Part shown: piece after piece, positions 7,792 through 15,010 of the stretch | Numbering within the stretch: position 1 is the first letter of the stretch | How the letters are laid out: each line of letters opens with the position of its first letter | Assembly (NCBI GenBank): GCA_033762195.1 | Contig: JANRLV010000014.1 | Location: 1 to 15,180 of the forward strand | Reading direction: 5' to 3' | Origin: SpSt-398 sp033762195 | GTDB lineage: Bacteria > Bacteroidota > Bacteroidia > Chitinophagales > Chitinophagaceae | Length of the DNA stretch: 15,180 bases | Made by a program: the position numbers and the translations under genes | Notes under the pieces: model-generated | What the model saw: only the letters and a program-made list of their open reading frames with translations | What the model was told of the DNA's origin: nothing | The model's database searches: none

Positions 7792-8301
7792 TTAATTCAG
7801 TTTTACTTCGTTTACGAGGCCGGAGATATGTGCTTCCTGGGCTTCCTTATTCCCTAATTCTCTTCTCAGCACTTTCTCTGTCACTTCGATCACCAGCTTA
7901 CCCACTTGATTTTTTACATCCGTGAGGGCGGCCATTTTCTGAGCGTTGATCGCGGTCTGCGATTCGCTCATGATCTTATTGGCTTCCAACTTGGCTTGTT
8001 CTTTGGCTTCGTTGATGATCCGGTCTTTGGTTTCCCGGGCTTCCTTGAGCATTTGGGCTCTTTCTTCACGGGCCTGGGCCATCAGCGCTTCGTTTTCGCT
8101 TTTCAGTTGGGCCATTTCAGCCTTTACTTTCTCGGCAGTAGCGAGTGAATCGGCAATGGTCTGCTCACGGTCTTTCAACCCTTTTACAATCGCAGGCCAG
8201 GCATACTTCTTCAGAATGAAGAAAACGATCAGGAAAGCCAGCAGGTTCCAGATGAGCAAACCGGCTTCGGGGATCAGTAGGTCGATGGTCAGTAAAAACA
8301 T
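7792..8301 (-). CDS. atpF: ATP synthase F0 subunit b
   Basis: The b subunit is the membrane-anchored peripheral stalk. Starting at the ATG at 8301 it has 169 residues: a short N-terminus (MFLLTIDLLIPEAG), one membrane helix (about 15-31), the KKYAWPAIVKGLKDREQ turn, then a long charged Ala/Glu/Lys coiled coil to about 140 and the C-terminal delta-binding end. An upstream in-frame ATG at 8340 would add 13 residues (MQFFSFKIYRNHD). That ATG lies inside the 3' arm of a stable hairpin, and the added residues are unlike the usual b N-terminus, so 8301 is preferred. Confidence 0.93.
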   Translation of the reverse strand: MFLLTIDLLIPEAGLLIWNLLAFLIVFFILKKYAWPAIVKGLKDREQTIADSLATAEKVKAEMAQLKSENEALMAQAREERAQMLKEARETKDRIINEAKEQAKLEANKIMSESQTAINAQKMAALTDVKNQVGKLVIEVTEKVLRRELGNKEAQEAHISGLVNEVKLN

Positions 8302-8324
8302 ATCGTGATTTCTATAAATTTTAA

Positions 8325-8366
8325 AAGAGAAAAACTGCATCCGTTGCCCTGTGCGCGGGATGCAGT
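8325..8366 (-). terminator. Terminator-like hairpin between atpE and atpF
   Basis: On the minus strand ACTGCATCC (8358-8366 complement) pairs perfectly with GGATGCAGT (8334-8342 complement) across a 15-base loop. The sequence TTTTTCTCTTTT follows. It starts just after the atpE stop (8373) and lies inside the operon, so it is best read as a partial terminator, processing site or 3'-end stabiliser for atpE-containing RNA. Confidence 0.65.
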
Positions 8367-8372
8367 ATTTTT

Positions 8373-8609
8373 TTAAACGAACATGGCCAGGATACCTGCG
8401 ATTACCGCAAAGAGGGCAACACCCTCTACGAAGGCGGCGGTCAGGATCATGTTGGCACGAATGTCGTTAACAGCTTCCGGCTGACGGGCGATGGCTTCCA
8501 CCGCGCCTTTACCAATCTGGCCGATACCAATACCGGCACCGATGGCTGCAAGACCGGCACCTACGGCACCACCTGCGTTAGCCACTGCTTCTAAAAGAAA
8601 AAGATCCAT
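8373..8609 (-). CDS. atpE: ATP synthase F0 subunit c
   Basis: The 78-residue c subunit forms the rotating ring in the inner membrane. It is a helical hairpin: the first helix is Gly/Ala-rich (GGAVGAGLAAIGAGIGIGQIG), the polar loop contains ARQPEA (41-46), and the second helix carries the ion-binding carboxylate Glu62 (AAFVEGVALF). The Ser/Thr next to this Glu in sodium-type rings is missing (EGVAL), so proton coupling is more likely, although Gln31 in helix 1 resembles one sodium ligand. It is flanked by 35 bases to atpB and by a hairpin towards atpF. Confidence 0.97.
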   Translation of the reverse strand: MDLFLLEAVANAGGAVGAGLAAIGAGIGIGQIGKGAVEAIARQPEAVNDIRANMILTAAFVEGVALFAVIAGILAMFV

Positions 8610-8644
8610 AACTGTTTGTTTATAATTAATAATAAATCACATAA

Positions 8645-9796
8645 TTAATGGGCCGCGTGGTCTCCATCATGATGCGCCCCCTCTCTGGCCTGTCCAATGA
8701 ACACGGCTGTCAGGTTTGTAAAGATGAAGGCCTGGATAAAGGCGACCAAAATCTCGATCATATATATAAATACAGTAAAGGCAATGGATACGGGTGCAAA
8801 ACCCCAACCAATACCCTTGCTCATATTCGCGAAAATGAAAATCAGGGAAATAAGACAAATGATGATAATGTGACCGGCCAGCATATTGGCGAAAAGCCGT
8901 ATGATCAACGAAGCGGGTTTGGTAAAGATCGCTCCAATGAACTCAACCAGGGCGATGATGGGTTTCATGGCGCCGGGAACCGGAGGATTGAAAATATGAC
9001 CCCAATAATGTTTGTTGCTGCTAAACAGGATCACGATCAGTGAAATGATCCCCAACACCGCGGTAAAGGCAATATTGCCGGTTACGTTGGCAGAACCGGG
9101 TATCAACCCGAAAATATTGTTGATGAGAATAAAGAAAAAGATGGTCAGCAAATACGGCAGGTATTTAGCATATTTATCACCCAGGTTGGGTTTGGCCACT
9201 TCATCCCGTACAAAGGTCACCACCGGCTCAATGGCATTTTGCCATCCTTTGGGTGAGGAACTAACACCAGTGCCGCTTTTATATCGTTTGGCAATGGAGG
9301 TCATCAACCAAACAAGAATGATCAGGGCGATGAACATTTGCACTACGTTACGGCTAAGGGAAACATCCAGCACTTTTACGGTTTCGTCGGGAGTTACGCC
9401 ATCTTCTTTTACGGCAATGACTTTACCATGAGAAAGACGATACCCTTTATAGGCTTCATGTCCGTGATGAAATTTGGAAGACATGAACACATCCAATCCG
9501 CGTTGAGGAGAATAAAGAATCACTGGCAGGGGAAGGGTTACGGGGTGCTTTTCACCATTCTTTCCGGGCAGGTCCATGAAATGAAACTCATGGGCATTTA
9601 ATACGTGGTCAAAAATCACTTCCTGGGCATTGAAAGCGCCCTTCTTTTCTTCAGCATGTTCGGTCTTGGGAGCACCGGTATCATGCCCTTCCTCGTGACC
9701 ATGATCTTGGGCACGGGTGACACCCGGAAAAACCACCAAAAAAACGCTGAAAGCCGCTACAGTAAAGGATTTTAGTAATCTCGACATCATACCCAT
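8645..9796 (-). CDS. atpB: ATP synthase F0 subunit a with signal peptide and His-rich extension
   Basis: This is the ion-channel subunit of F0. The essential arginine is Arg300 (SLIIRLFANMLAGH, equivalent to E. coli Arg210). His309 and Glu348 stand where E. coli has Glu219 and His245, a reciprocal swap. At 383 residues it is longer than the E. coli protein because of an N-terminal signal peptide (cleavage near TRAQ, residue 30) and a periplasmic region to about residue 148 with many His (HGHEEGH, FHHGHE); this extension is common in Bacteroidota. The C-terminus is also His-rich. Met codons at 9796, 9790 and 9787 are all possible starts. The -7 element ends at 9811, leaving a very short leader for 9796, so 9787 (MSRLLK) may be the true start. 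Confidence 0.95.
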   Translation of the reverse strand: MGMMSRLLKSFTVAAFSVFLVVFPGVTRAQDHGHEEGHDTGAPKTEHAEEKKGAFNAQEVIFDHVLNAHEFHFMDLPGKNGEKHPVTLPLPVILYSPQRGLDVFMSSKFHHGHEAYKGYRLSHGKVIAVKEDGVTPDETVKVLDVSLSRNVVQMFIALIILVWLMTSIAKRYKSGTGVSSSPKGWQNAIEPVVTFVRDEVAKPNLGDKYAKYLPYLLTIFFFILINNIFGLIPGSANVTGNIAFTAVLGIISLIVILFSSNKHYWGHIFNPPVPGAMKPIIALVEFIGAIFTKPASLIIRLFANMLAGHIIIICLISLIFIFANMSKGIGWGFAPVSIAFTVFIYMIEILVAFIQAFIFTNLTAVFIGQAREGAHHDGDHAAH

Positions 9797-9810
9797 CCCA
9801 AAATTTGGCG

Positions 9811-9818
9811 CAAAGATA
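9811..9818 (-). promoter_or_regulatory. Promoter -7 element of the atp operon
   Basis: TATCTTTG on the minus strand matches TAnnTTTG exactly, 14 bases before the first atpB ATG. No convincing TTTG lies 19-21 bases upstream (nearest is TTCG). It sits about 60 bases from the edge of the heptad array at 9880. Confidence 0.5.
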
Positions 9819-9879
9819 GGGGTCGGAGGTGTAAATGCCGAAAAAATGGGAAAAACGTTTTGGGCGGGAGAGGCGAAGA

Positions 9880-10157
9880 GTGAGTTTCGTGAGACGTGAG
9901 GCGTGAGGAGTGAGGAGTGAATGGTGAATAGTGAATGGTGAATAGTGAGTGGTGGATGCAGTAATAGGTTATAAGTTATTGATTTTTAGAGGTAGACTCG
10001 ACAATACACCGTACTACGTTCACTATTCACCATTCACTATTCACTATTCACTATTCACCTCTCACGCCTCACGTCTCACGAAACTCACGTCTCACGAAAC
10101 TCACCTCTCACGCCTCACGCCTCACGTCTCACGAAACTCACACCTCACGCCCCACAA
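9880..10157. repeat. Heptad tandem array arranged as a 65-base inverted repeat
   Basis: This fills most of the 341-base gap between the ABC transporter stop and atpB. On the plus strand 9880-9958 reads as GTGAnnn units of 7 bases (GTGAGAC, GTGAGGC, GTGAGGA, GTGAATG, GTGAATA...) plus one 9-base unit GTGAGTTTC. The right side, 10019-10157, is the inverse: TTCACTA/TTCACCA units, then CTCACGC/CTCACGT units and three 9-base CTCACGAAA units. Arms 9885-9949 and 10019-10083 pair at about 59 of 65 positions, with perfect blocks of 23 outside (9885-9907 with 10061-10083) and 20 inside (9929-9948 with 10020-10039). The 69-base core (9950-10018) is AT-rich and unrecognised. The right side continues beyond the stem with a second copy of the same units (28 bases at 10061-10088 recur exactly at 10114-10141). 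Confidence 0.92.
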
Positions 10158-11967
10158 CCCGCTGTTTCTCAAACTGTAACTGGTAAAGCCGGTGGTAATA
10201 CCCACCTTTATTCAATAACTCATCATGCGTGCCCATTTCCCTTACTTCCCCCTTATCCATCACCAGGATCAGGTCGGCGCGGCGGATGGTGGAAAGACGG
10301 TGAGCGATGATGATGGAGGTACGTCCGGAAATGAGTTTTTCGGTAGCCTCCTGAATCAGTTGCTCACTTTCCGTATCAATTGATGAAGTGGCTTCATCCA
10401 GGATCAGGACGGCCGGATTGTACAATAAAGCCCGGATAAAGGACAAGAGCTGTCGTTGACCCAGGGACAGGGTGGCCCCTCTTTCCCGTACATTATAATC
10501 GTACCCTCCGGGCAGGCGCAGGATAAAATCGTGCATGCCGATGAGTTTGGCAGCTTCCACGACCCTTTCACGGGGTATTTCCGGATTACGCAGGGTGATA
10601 TTATCCATAATGGACCCGGAAAAGAGGAAAACATCCTGTAATACAACACCAATTCTGGCCCGTAGGGCATCCAATTTATATTCCCGGATATCTACTCCAT
10701 CCAACAAGATCCTGCCCTCCCCTGTTTCATACATGCGGTTGAGCAAACTGATGATCGTGGTCTTTCCACTACCGGTATGCCCCACTATGGCTACTGTTTT
10801 TCCGGGTTCGGCCTGAAAGGAAACCCCCTTTAACACCGGTTTGCCGGGTACATAGGAGAATCCGACTTTATCAAACTCGATCCTTCCTTCCACCTGGGCC
10901 GGGGCATGTTCACCCTCATTTTTAATGAAGTCATCATTGTCGAGCACCTTGAACACCCTTTCTCCGGCCACCATACCCATTTGCAACACATTGAATTTAT
11001 CGGCGATCACCCGGAGTGGTCGAAAGATCAGGTTCAAACAAAGGATAAATGCCATCAGGGTTCCCTGGCGGTTCTCTCCGAGATCCAATGCCTGGTGGGA
11101 GGTTTTCCAGACCACCAATCCGATGGCCGAGGCCAATATGATCTCTACGATAGGAAAGAAAATGGAATAGGCAAAGATGGCATGGATATTCGCGTTGCGG
11201 TGTTCCTTATTGATCTTCCTGAATTTCCCAAACTCTCTTTCTTCCGCTGCAAAAGCCTGAACCACCGCCATACCCGTCAGGTGTTCCTGTACAAAGGCAT
11301 TGAGTTGGGCTACCGCATTGCGTACCCGATGGAAACTCTTGTTCACCGAATTCTTAAAATAATAGGTGGCCAAGATAAGTAGGGGAAATGGGATCAGCGC
11401 CACCAGGGTCAGTTTCCAATCTGCCCAAAACATATAACCTAATACACAAATGATAGATAACAGGTCGGCAATGATAGGAATCAGGCCATCGGCAAAAACA
11501 TCATTGATCCGTTCAATATCATCCACAGTACGAGTGGTGAGCGTGCCGATCGGTGTTTTGTCAAATTGAGACAGGTTCAGGTGGAGTACCTTATTGAATA
11601 CTTTTACCCGCATGTCCTTTACCACCGATTGGCCCAGCCAGGCGGTTATATAGGTAAACCAAAACCGGATAGCGGTTTCCACCAGCAATAAGCCTATCTG
11701 GATCACGGTGATCAGGATCAATCCTTCCACCAATCGCCCGGCAATATATTTATCAACTGTTTGCTGAATAAGAATGGGGCGTATGGGCGTAAATATCGCC
11801 AACACAATGGCCAATACCACTGACAACCAAAACCGTCTCTTGTACGGTGAGGCAAAATGCATGATCCTCCGGAGGAGGCTTAAATCAAGCAGACTTTTGG
11901 ATGTAGTTGAAGACACGGAAGGATTTGAGAATTTGAAATTAATCCATTTACCCTTTAGCCATCGCAA
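10138..11967 (-). CDS. ABC exporter half-transporter (membrane domain fused to ATPase)
   Basis: The 609-residue protein is a type IV (MsbA/Sav1866-like) exporter subunit that would act as a dimer in the inner membrane. The membrane domain (about 35-345) carries several hydrophobic helices. The ATPase domain has Walker A GHTGSGKT (396-403), Q-loop Gln444 (VLQDVFLF), signature LSLGQ (500-504, Leu in place of the usual second Gly of LSGGQ), Walker B LILDE (521-525) and H-loop His556. All key residues are present, so it should be active. Substrate (lipid, drug or peptide) cannot be told. Its start overlaps the upstream gene by 20 bases, suggesting coupled translation. The last five residues (VGREV) and the TGA stop lie inside the heptad array. 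Confidence 0.93.
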   Translation of the reverse strand: MRWLKGKWINFKFSNPSVSSTTSKSLLDLSLLRRIMHFASPYKRRFWLSVVLAIVLAIFTPIRPILIQQTVDKYIAGRLVEGLILITVIQIGLLLVETAIRFWFTYITAWLGQSVVKDMRVKVFNKVLHLNLSQFDKTPIGTLTTRTVDDIERINDVFADGLIPIIADLLSIICVLGYMFWADWKLTLVALIPFPLLILATYYFKNSVNKSFHRVRNAVAQLNAFVQEHLTGMAVVQAFAAEEREFGKFRKINKEHRNANIHAIFAYSIFFPIVEIILASAIGLVVWKTSHQALDLGENRQGTLMAFILCLNLIFRPLRVIADKFNVLQMGMVAGERVFKVLDNDDFIKNEGEHAPAQVEGRIEFDKVGFSYVPGKPVLKGVSFQAEPGKTVAIVGHTGSGKTTIISLLNRMYETGEGRILLDGVDIREYKLDALRARIGVVLQDVFLFSGSIMDNITLRNPEIPRERVVEAAKLIGMHDFILRLPGGYDYNVRERGATLSLGQRQLLSFIRALLYNPAVLILDEATSSIDTESEQLIQEATEKLISGRTSIIIAHRLSTIRRADLILVMDKGEVREMGTHDELLNKGGYYHRLYQLQFEKQRVVGREV

Positions 11968-14152
11968 TACGATAACCCTTTATAAATATCGCTCCCAGGT
12001 TCTTATAGGGAGGGATATAGTCATCAAATTTTTCGCGCGCGGCCGCATTCTTGCTAAATCGAACGGAAAGACGCTGCCACATACCGATCCAGTCAATATC
12101 CTTACCGGCCAACAGACTGGTATTGATCTCTTCCAGGATGGGTTCGTTCACTGATTTTGTACCCACCTGCTTGGAAGAAATGATATGTGCATCGCTACTG
12201 ATGGAAAGAACATCATTCAGGTTATTATACCCACCACAGGAACCCAGCACGACTATACCCGCTGAAGGAGCCAGTTTCTCCAGTGTGGAGGGCAAATGGT
12301 AACTATGCCCCCGGTGAATGACCACCGTAGGATGCAGATTGTTGGCCTTGAGGTACTCGCCCAATCGAATCTGCGCCTGTTCATCCGGATCATCATCCCC
12401 CAGTTTGGGTTTATTGGCAAAGATCCAGACCGATTTTCCTTTTACCGATTTGATCGTGACCCAGTAGTCATTCTCACTGATGCTCCAGTCTGGTTTGCCT
12501 TTGAACATGGCCATGAAGTTGATAAAGGACAATTGTCCATCCTGATCTTCATCTCCATAAAAAAATACTTGTTGGATAACACGCGCGGAATCATCCGACA
12601 GCATATCATAATTCACGGTATAGACTGGCGGAATCCCTAATTCTTTGGAAAGATCAATGGGCTTGGTAGAATCGGCCGAAAGAAAAAGTTTGTACAACAG
12701 GTCATAGATCACCATGCCCCGGCGGTTATTGGCGTTGAAATTCTTCCGGTAATTGATCTTTACATTGGTGATCATATCCTCGGCCACGGTTTTATTTGTT
12801 TCCGAGATGCTCCCATAGGAGTCGGCCACATCCACTCCTTCTTCCAATCCTTCTCCATTTTCCAGACCGTTGACAAAGGCGGTCATCAGCGTTTGTGCAT
12901 CATTGTGATCCGGAAAAGAACCCAGAAAATCGCTCAACGTATTGTACCCTGCCGCCATCTTGATGAATTTCCGGAATTTATCAAAGCGCACCAGTTTAAG
13001 CAGGGAATCGGGACGGTGATTTACTTTGGCCATCATCAGGGGATAGACGCCTTTTACATAGCTGGAGGTATATATTTCCCCATCACTAAGAACAGCGAGA
13101 TAATATAATTCCTGTGCATTGAGTGACTGTAATACCCTGAAGCGAACTGCATCGGGTTGGTCGTGCAACCCATTGATCACATTGATATAAACATCTGTGG
13201 CTTTTTTCTTCAACATATCCGCCAATGCCTTAAAACCATAGGTGGTATCTCCAGCAATGGCCCTTTCCACATAATCAATACGTGTTCTTACCAGAAGTTT
13301 GTAATACTCTTCCGCATTATTCTTAACGGCGTCAACCTCGCGTTGGCTCACTTTGCCTTTGATGATATTGTCGAGAAAAGGGAAATACAATTGCCCGCTT
13401 CCTCCGCTGACTGCCATCCGGGAAATGGTGCTGATCAGGGGATCTTCCAGTTTCCGAATTCTTGCGCTCAGGGCATTGTTGGCTGAGGCGTAATCGTACA
13501 GGCTCATGGGATAGCGATAGGCCGCTACTTTGATCAGGCTGTCGGCATAAGGCAGATCGGGGTACTGCCTCAGTGTAAAGAATATCTGAGATGGGTTGAG
13601 TTCACAGTATTTCCGGATGATGATGTTCCGGCAGGCCTTAATGGAGGGGTTCAGATCAAAAGCGGCTGAACGTACCAGCGGCAGGGCCACGGCATAGGGT
13701 AGTGATTCCACCAGGCTGTCAAGGGGTTTGTTGTTCCGGTCCCAGGCAATAAATTCCTCATAGGTGGCCAATACCCTGGGCAGGTTAAGGGCTGCCTGTC
13801 GCTCGCGGGTCGTATCCGTGTTCAGGTTTTTCAGGATCTCTTCCAAACCCCGGATATACCTCACTTTGACCGGATGGGCATAAATGGTATCCTTTTCAAA
13901 CTGATATTGAAGGGCATCCACCCGGTTTACCAGGGCTTCGGTGAGGATAAAATCGATCTCTTCATTTCCAGTTGGCTTGTAAAATCGGTCAGCCTGACCG
14001 TCGCCAGCCAGGGCCATGGACTGCTGTTTGTCCACAAAATCATGGTACAACGCCCGGCGGATATCCGGCTTCAGGTCCTGGGCAAAAGATGCGACAGGGC
14101 CCTTCAGGACCAGGATACAGATAAAACAGGTATAAAGTATTGATTTGGACAT
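11948..14152 (-). CDS. Exported protein with caspase/gingipain-like C-terminal domain (unrecognised family)
   Basis: The 734-residue protein has a signal peptide (MSKSILYTCF..., cleavage after SFAQ, residue 25) and no lipobox at the cleavage point. Residues about 30-500 look largely alpha-helical and match no family I recognise. The last ~170 residues suggest the alpha/beta fold of clan CD cysteine peptidases (caspase, gingipain, CHAT). A strand (SVWIFANKP, 574-582) comes first, then a strand ending in HRGHS (613-617), then IVVLGSCGG (633-641), i.e. a His-Gly-His block followed by a strand ending in Cys639. DEDQDGQLSF (534-543) resembles an EF-hand loop but may be part of the first strand region. 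No T9SS tail was seen. The ABC exporter gene follows with a 20-base overlap. Peptidase activity is inferred from motif spacing only; an inactive relative is possible. Confidence 0.85.
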   Translation of the reverse strand: MSKSILYTCFICILVLKGPVASFAQDLKPDIRRALYHDFVDKQQSMALAGDGQADRFYKPTGNEEIDFILTEALVNRVDALQYQFEKDTIYAHPVKVRYIRGLEEILKNLNTDTTRERQAALNLPRVLATYEEFIAWDRNNKPLDSLVESLPYAVALPLVRSAAFDLNPSIKACRNIIIRKYCELNPSQIFFTLRQYPDLPYADSLIKVAAYRYPMSLYDYASANNALSARIRKLEDPLISTISRMAVSGGSGQLYFPFLDNIIKGKVSQREVDAVKNNAEEYYKLLVRTRIDYVERAIAGDTTYGFKALADMLKKKATDVYINVINGLHDQPDAVRFRVLQSLNAQELYYLAVLSDGEIYTSSYVKGVYPLMMAKVNHRPDSLLKLVRFDKFRKFIKMAAGYNTLSDFLGSFPDHNDAQTLMTAFVNGLENGEGLEEGVDVADSYGSISETNKTVAEDMITNVKINYRKNFNANNRRGMVIYDLLYKLFLSADSTKPIDLSKELGIPPVYTVNYDMLSDDSARVIQQVFFYGDEDQDGQLSFINFMAMFKGKPDWSISENDYWVTIKSVKGKSVWIFANKPKLGDDDPDEQAQIRLGEYLKANNLHPTVVIHRGHSYHLPSTLEKLAPSAGIVVLGSCGGYNNLNDVLSISSDAHIISSKQVGTKSVNEPILEEINTSLLAGKDIDWIGMWQRLSVRFSKNAAAREKFDDYIPPYKNLGAIFIKGYRIAMAKG

Positions 14153-14165
14153 ACCAAACGAAAGA

Positions 14166-14173
14166 CAAATTTA
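14166..14173 (-). promoter_or_regulatory. Possible -7 element for the exported-protein/ABC unit
   Basis: TAAATTTG on the minus strand fits TAnnTTTG and lies 13 bases before the ATG at 14152. No good -33 element is visible 19-21 bases upstream, so this is a modest call. Confidence 0.4.
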
Positions 14174-14287
14174 ATACCCTATATCCACTTTTTACTAGTA
14201 ATCCGGTGGGCAACCCGGTAATTATTAACTTTATATTAAGTCTATGTTATGGGCGACTGGGACAAATCCCATCAAAACAATTTCCTT

Positions 14288-14302
14288 TAGGTTTGCGCAA
14301 AC
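14288..14302 (+). promoter_or_regulatory. Promoter -7 element with overlapping palindrome before the response regulator
   Basis: TAGGTTTG (14288-14295) matches TAnnTTTG 18 bases before the ATG at 14314. A perfect 12-base palindrome GTTTGCGCAAAC (14291-14302) overlaps the element and the likely transcription start. A dimeric regulator bound there would block the promoter; autorepression is one possibility but is not shown. No clear -33 element was seen. Confidence 0.5.
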
Positions 14303-14313
14303 TTTAGCTTCTC

Positions 14314-14994
14314 ATGGCCGAAAAAAAATCCAGAAAGGTATTGATCGCAGATGATGAGCCGGATATTCTCGAGATCCTGAAGTATAACCTGGTCAACGAA
14401 GGCTACCAGGTTTTTACGGCAAAAGACGGGGATGAAGCATTGGAAAGGGCCAAATTCGCCCTGCCTGATATGATTGTCCTGGACATCATGATGCCCAAAA
14501 AGACGGGGGTGGAAGTTTGCAAGATCCTCCGTTCCCAATCGGCTTTCAAGGAAACCCTGATCTTGTTTCTTACCGCGTTGAGTGACGAGGAAACCCAGAT
14601 CAAAGGCCTGGAAACGGGAGCCGACGATTATATCAGCAAACCCATTAGTCCCAAGGTCTTTATCAGCCGGGTGAATGCCCTGTTCCGCCGGCTGAATAAA
14701 TCCGAGGTCAAATTGATCAAAGTAAATGGTCTGACCATTGACCCCGAAAAATTCCTGATCCAATTGGATGGCAAAGAAATCGTTCTTGCCAAGAAAGAAT
14801 TTGAATTGTTATACCTCCTCGCTTCAAAACCCGGGCGGGTATTCCTCCGCAATGAGATCCTCAGCCAGGTGTGGGGAAATGATGTGATTGTCGGAGACCG
14901 CACCATTGATGTACATATCCGCAAAGTGCGCCAAAAACTCGGCATCGATTGTATCCGCACCGTGAAGGGGGTGGGGTATAAATTCGAGCTTTGA
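14314..14994 (+). CDS. OmpR/PhoB-type response regulator
   Basis: The 226-residue two-component transcription factor has an N-terminal receiver domain (about 7-125) with the acidic pair Asp13/Asp14, phosphoacceptor Asp57 (IVLDIMMP), Thr87 (LFLTAL) and Lys109 (SKP), all intact. A winged-helix DNA-binding domain covers about 133-226, with the typical block KKEFELLYLLASKPGRVF, RTIDVHIRKVRQKLG and the closing IRTVKGVGYKFEL. It is transcribed divergently from the exported-protein gene across a 161-base gap. No sensor kinase lies in the window; one might follow beyond the repeat array or lie elsewhere. Target genes are unknown. Confidence 0.95.
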   Translation: MAEKKSRKVLIADDEPDILEILKYNLVNEGYQVFTAKDGDEALERAKFALPDMIVLDIMMPKKTGVEVCKILRSQSAFKETLILFLTALSDEETQIKGLETGADDYISKPISPKVFISRVNALFRRLNKSEVKLIKVNGLTIDPEKFLIQLDGKEIVLAKKEFELLYLLASKPGRVFLRNEILSQVWGNDVIVGDRTIDVHIRKVRQKLGIDCIRTVKGVGYKFEL

Positions 14995-15010
14995 CCAGGA
15001 TGGGGTTGGG

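Noticed and set aside
9880..10157. Possible CRISPR array
   Set aside because: Units are 7-9 bases, contiguous, without unique spacers, and the array inverts in the middle; no cas genes are nearby.
12524..12553. EF-hand or dockerin calcium loop (DEDQDG) in the exported protein
   Set aside because: Only one loop-like motif is present and it lies where a strand of the putative peptidase fold may begin; not strong enough to call calcium binding.
14287..14763. 158-residue open frame antisense to the response regulator
   Set aside because: It is an overlap shadow of a clear gene with all receiver-domain residues intact on the other strand.
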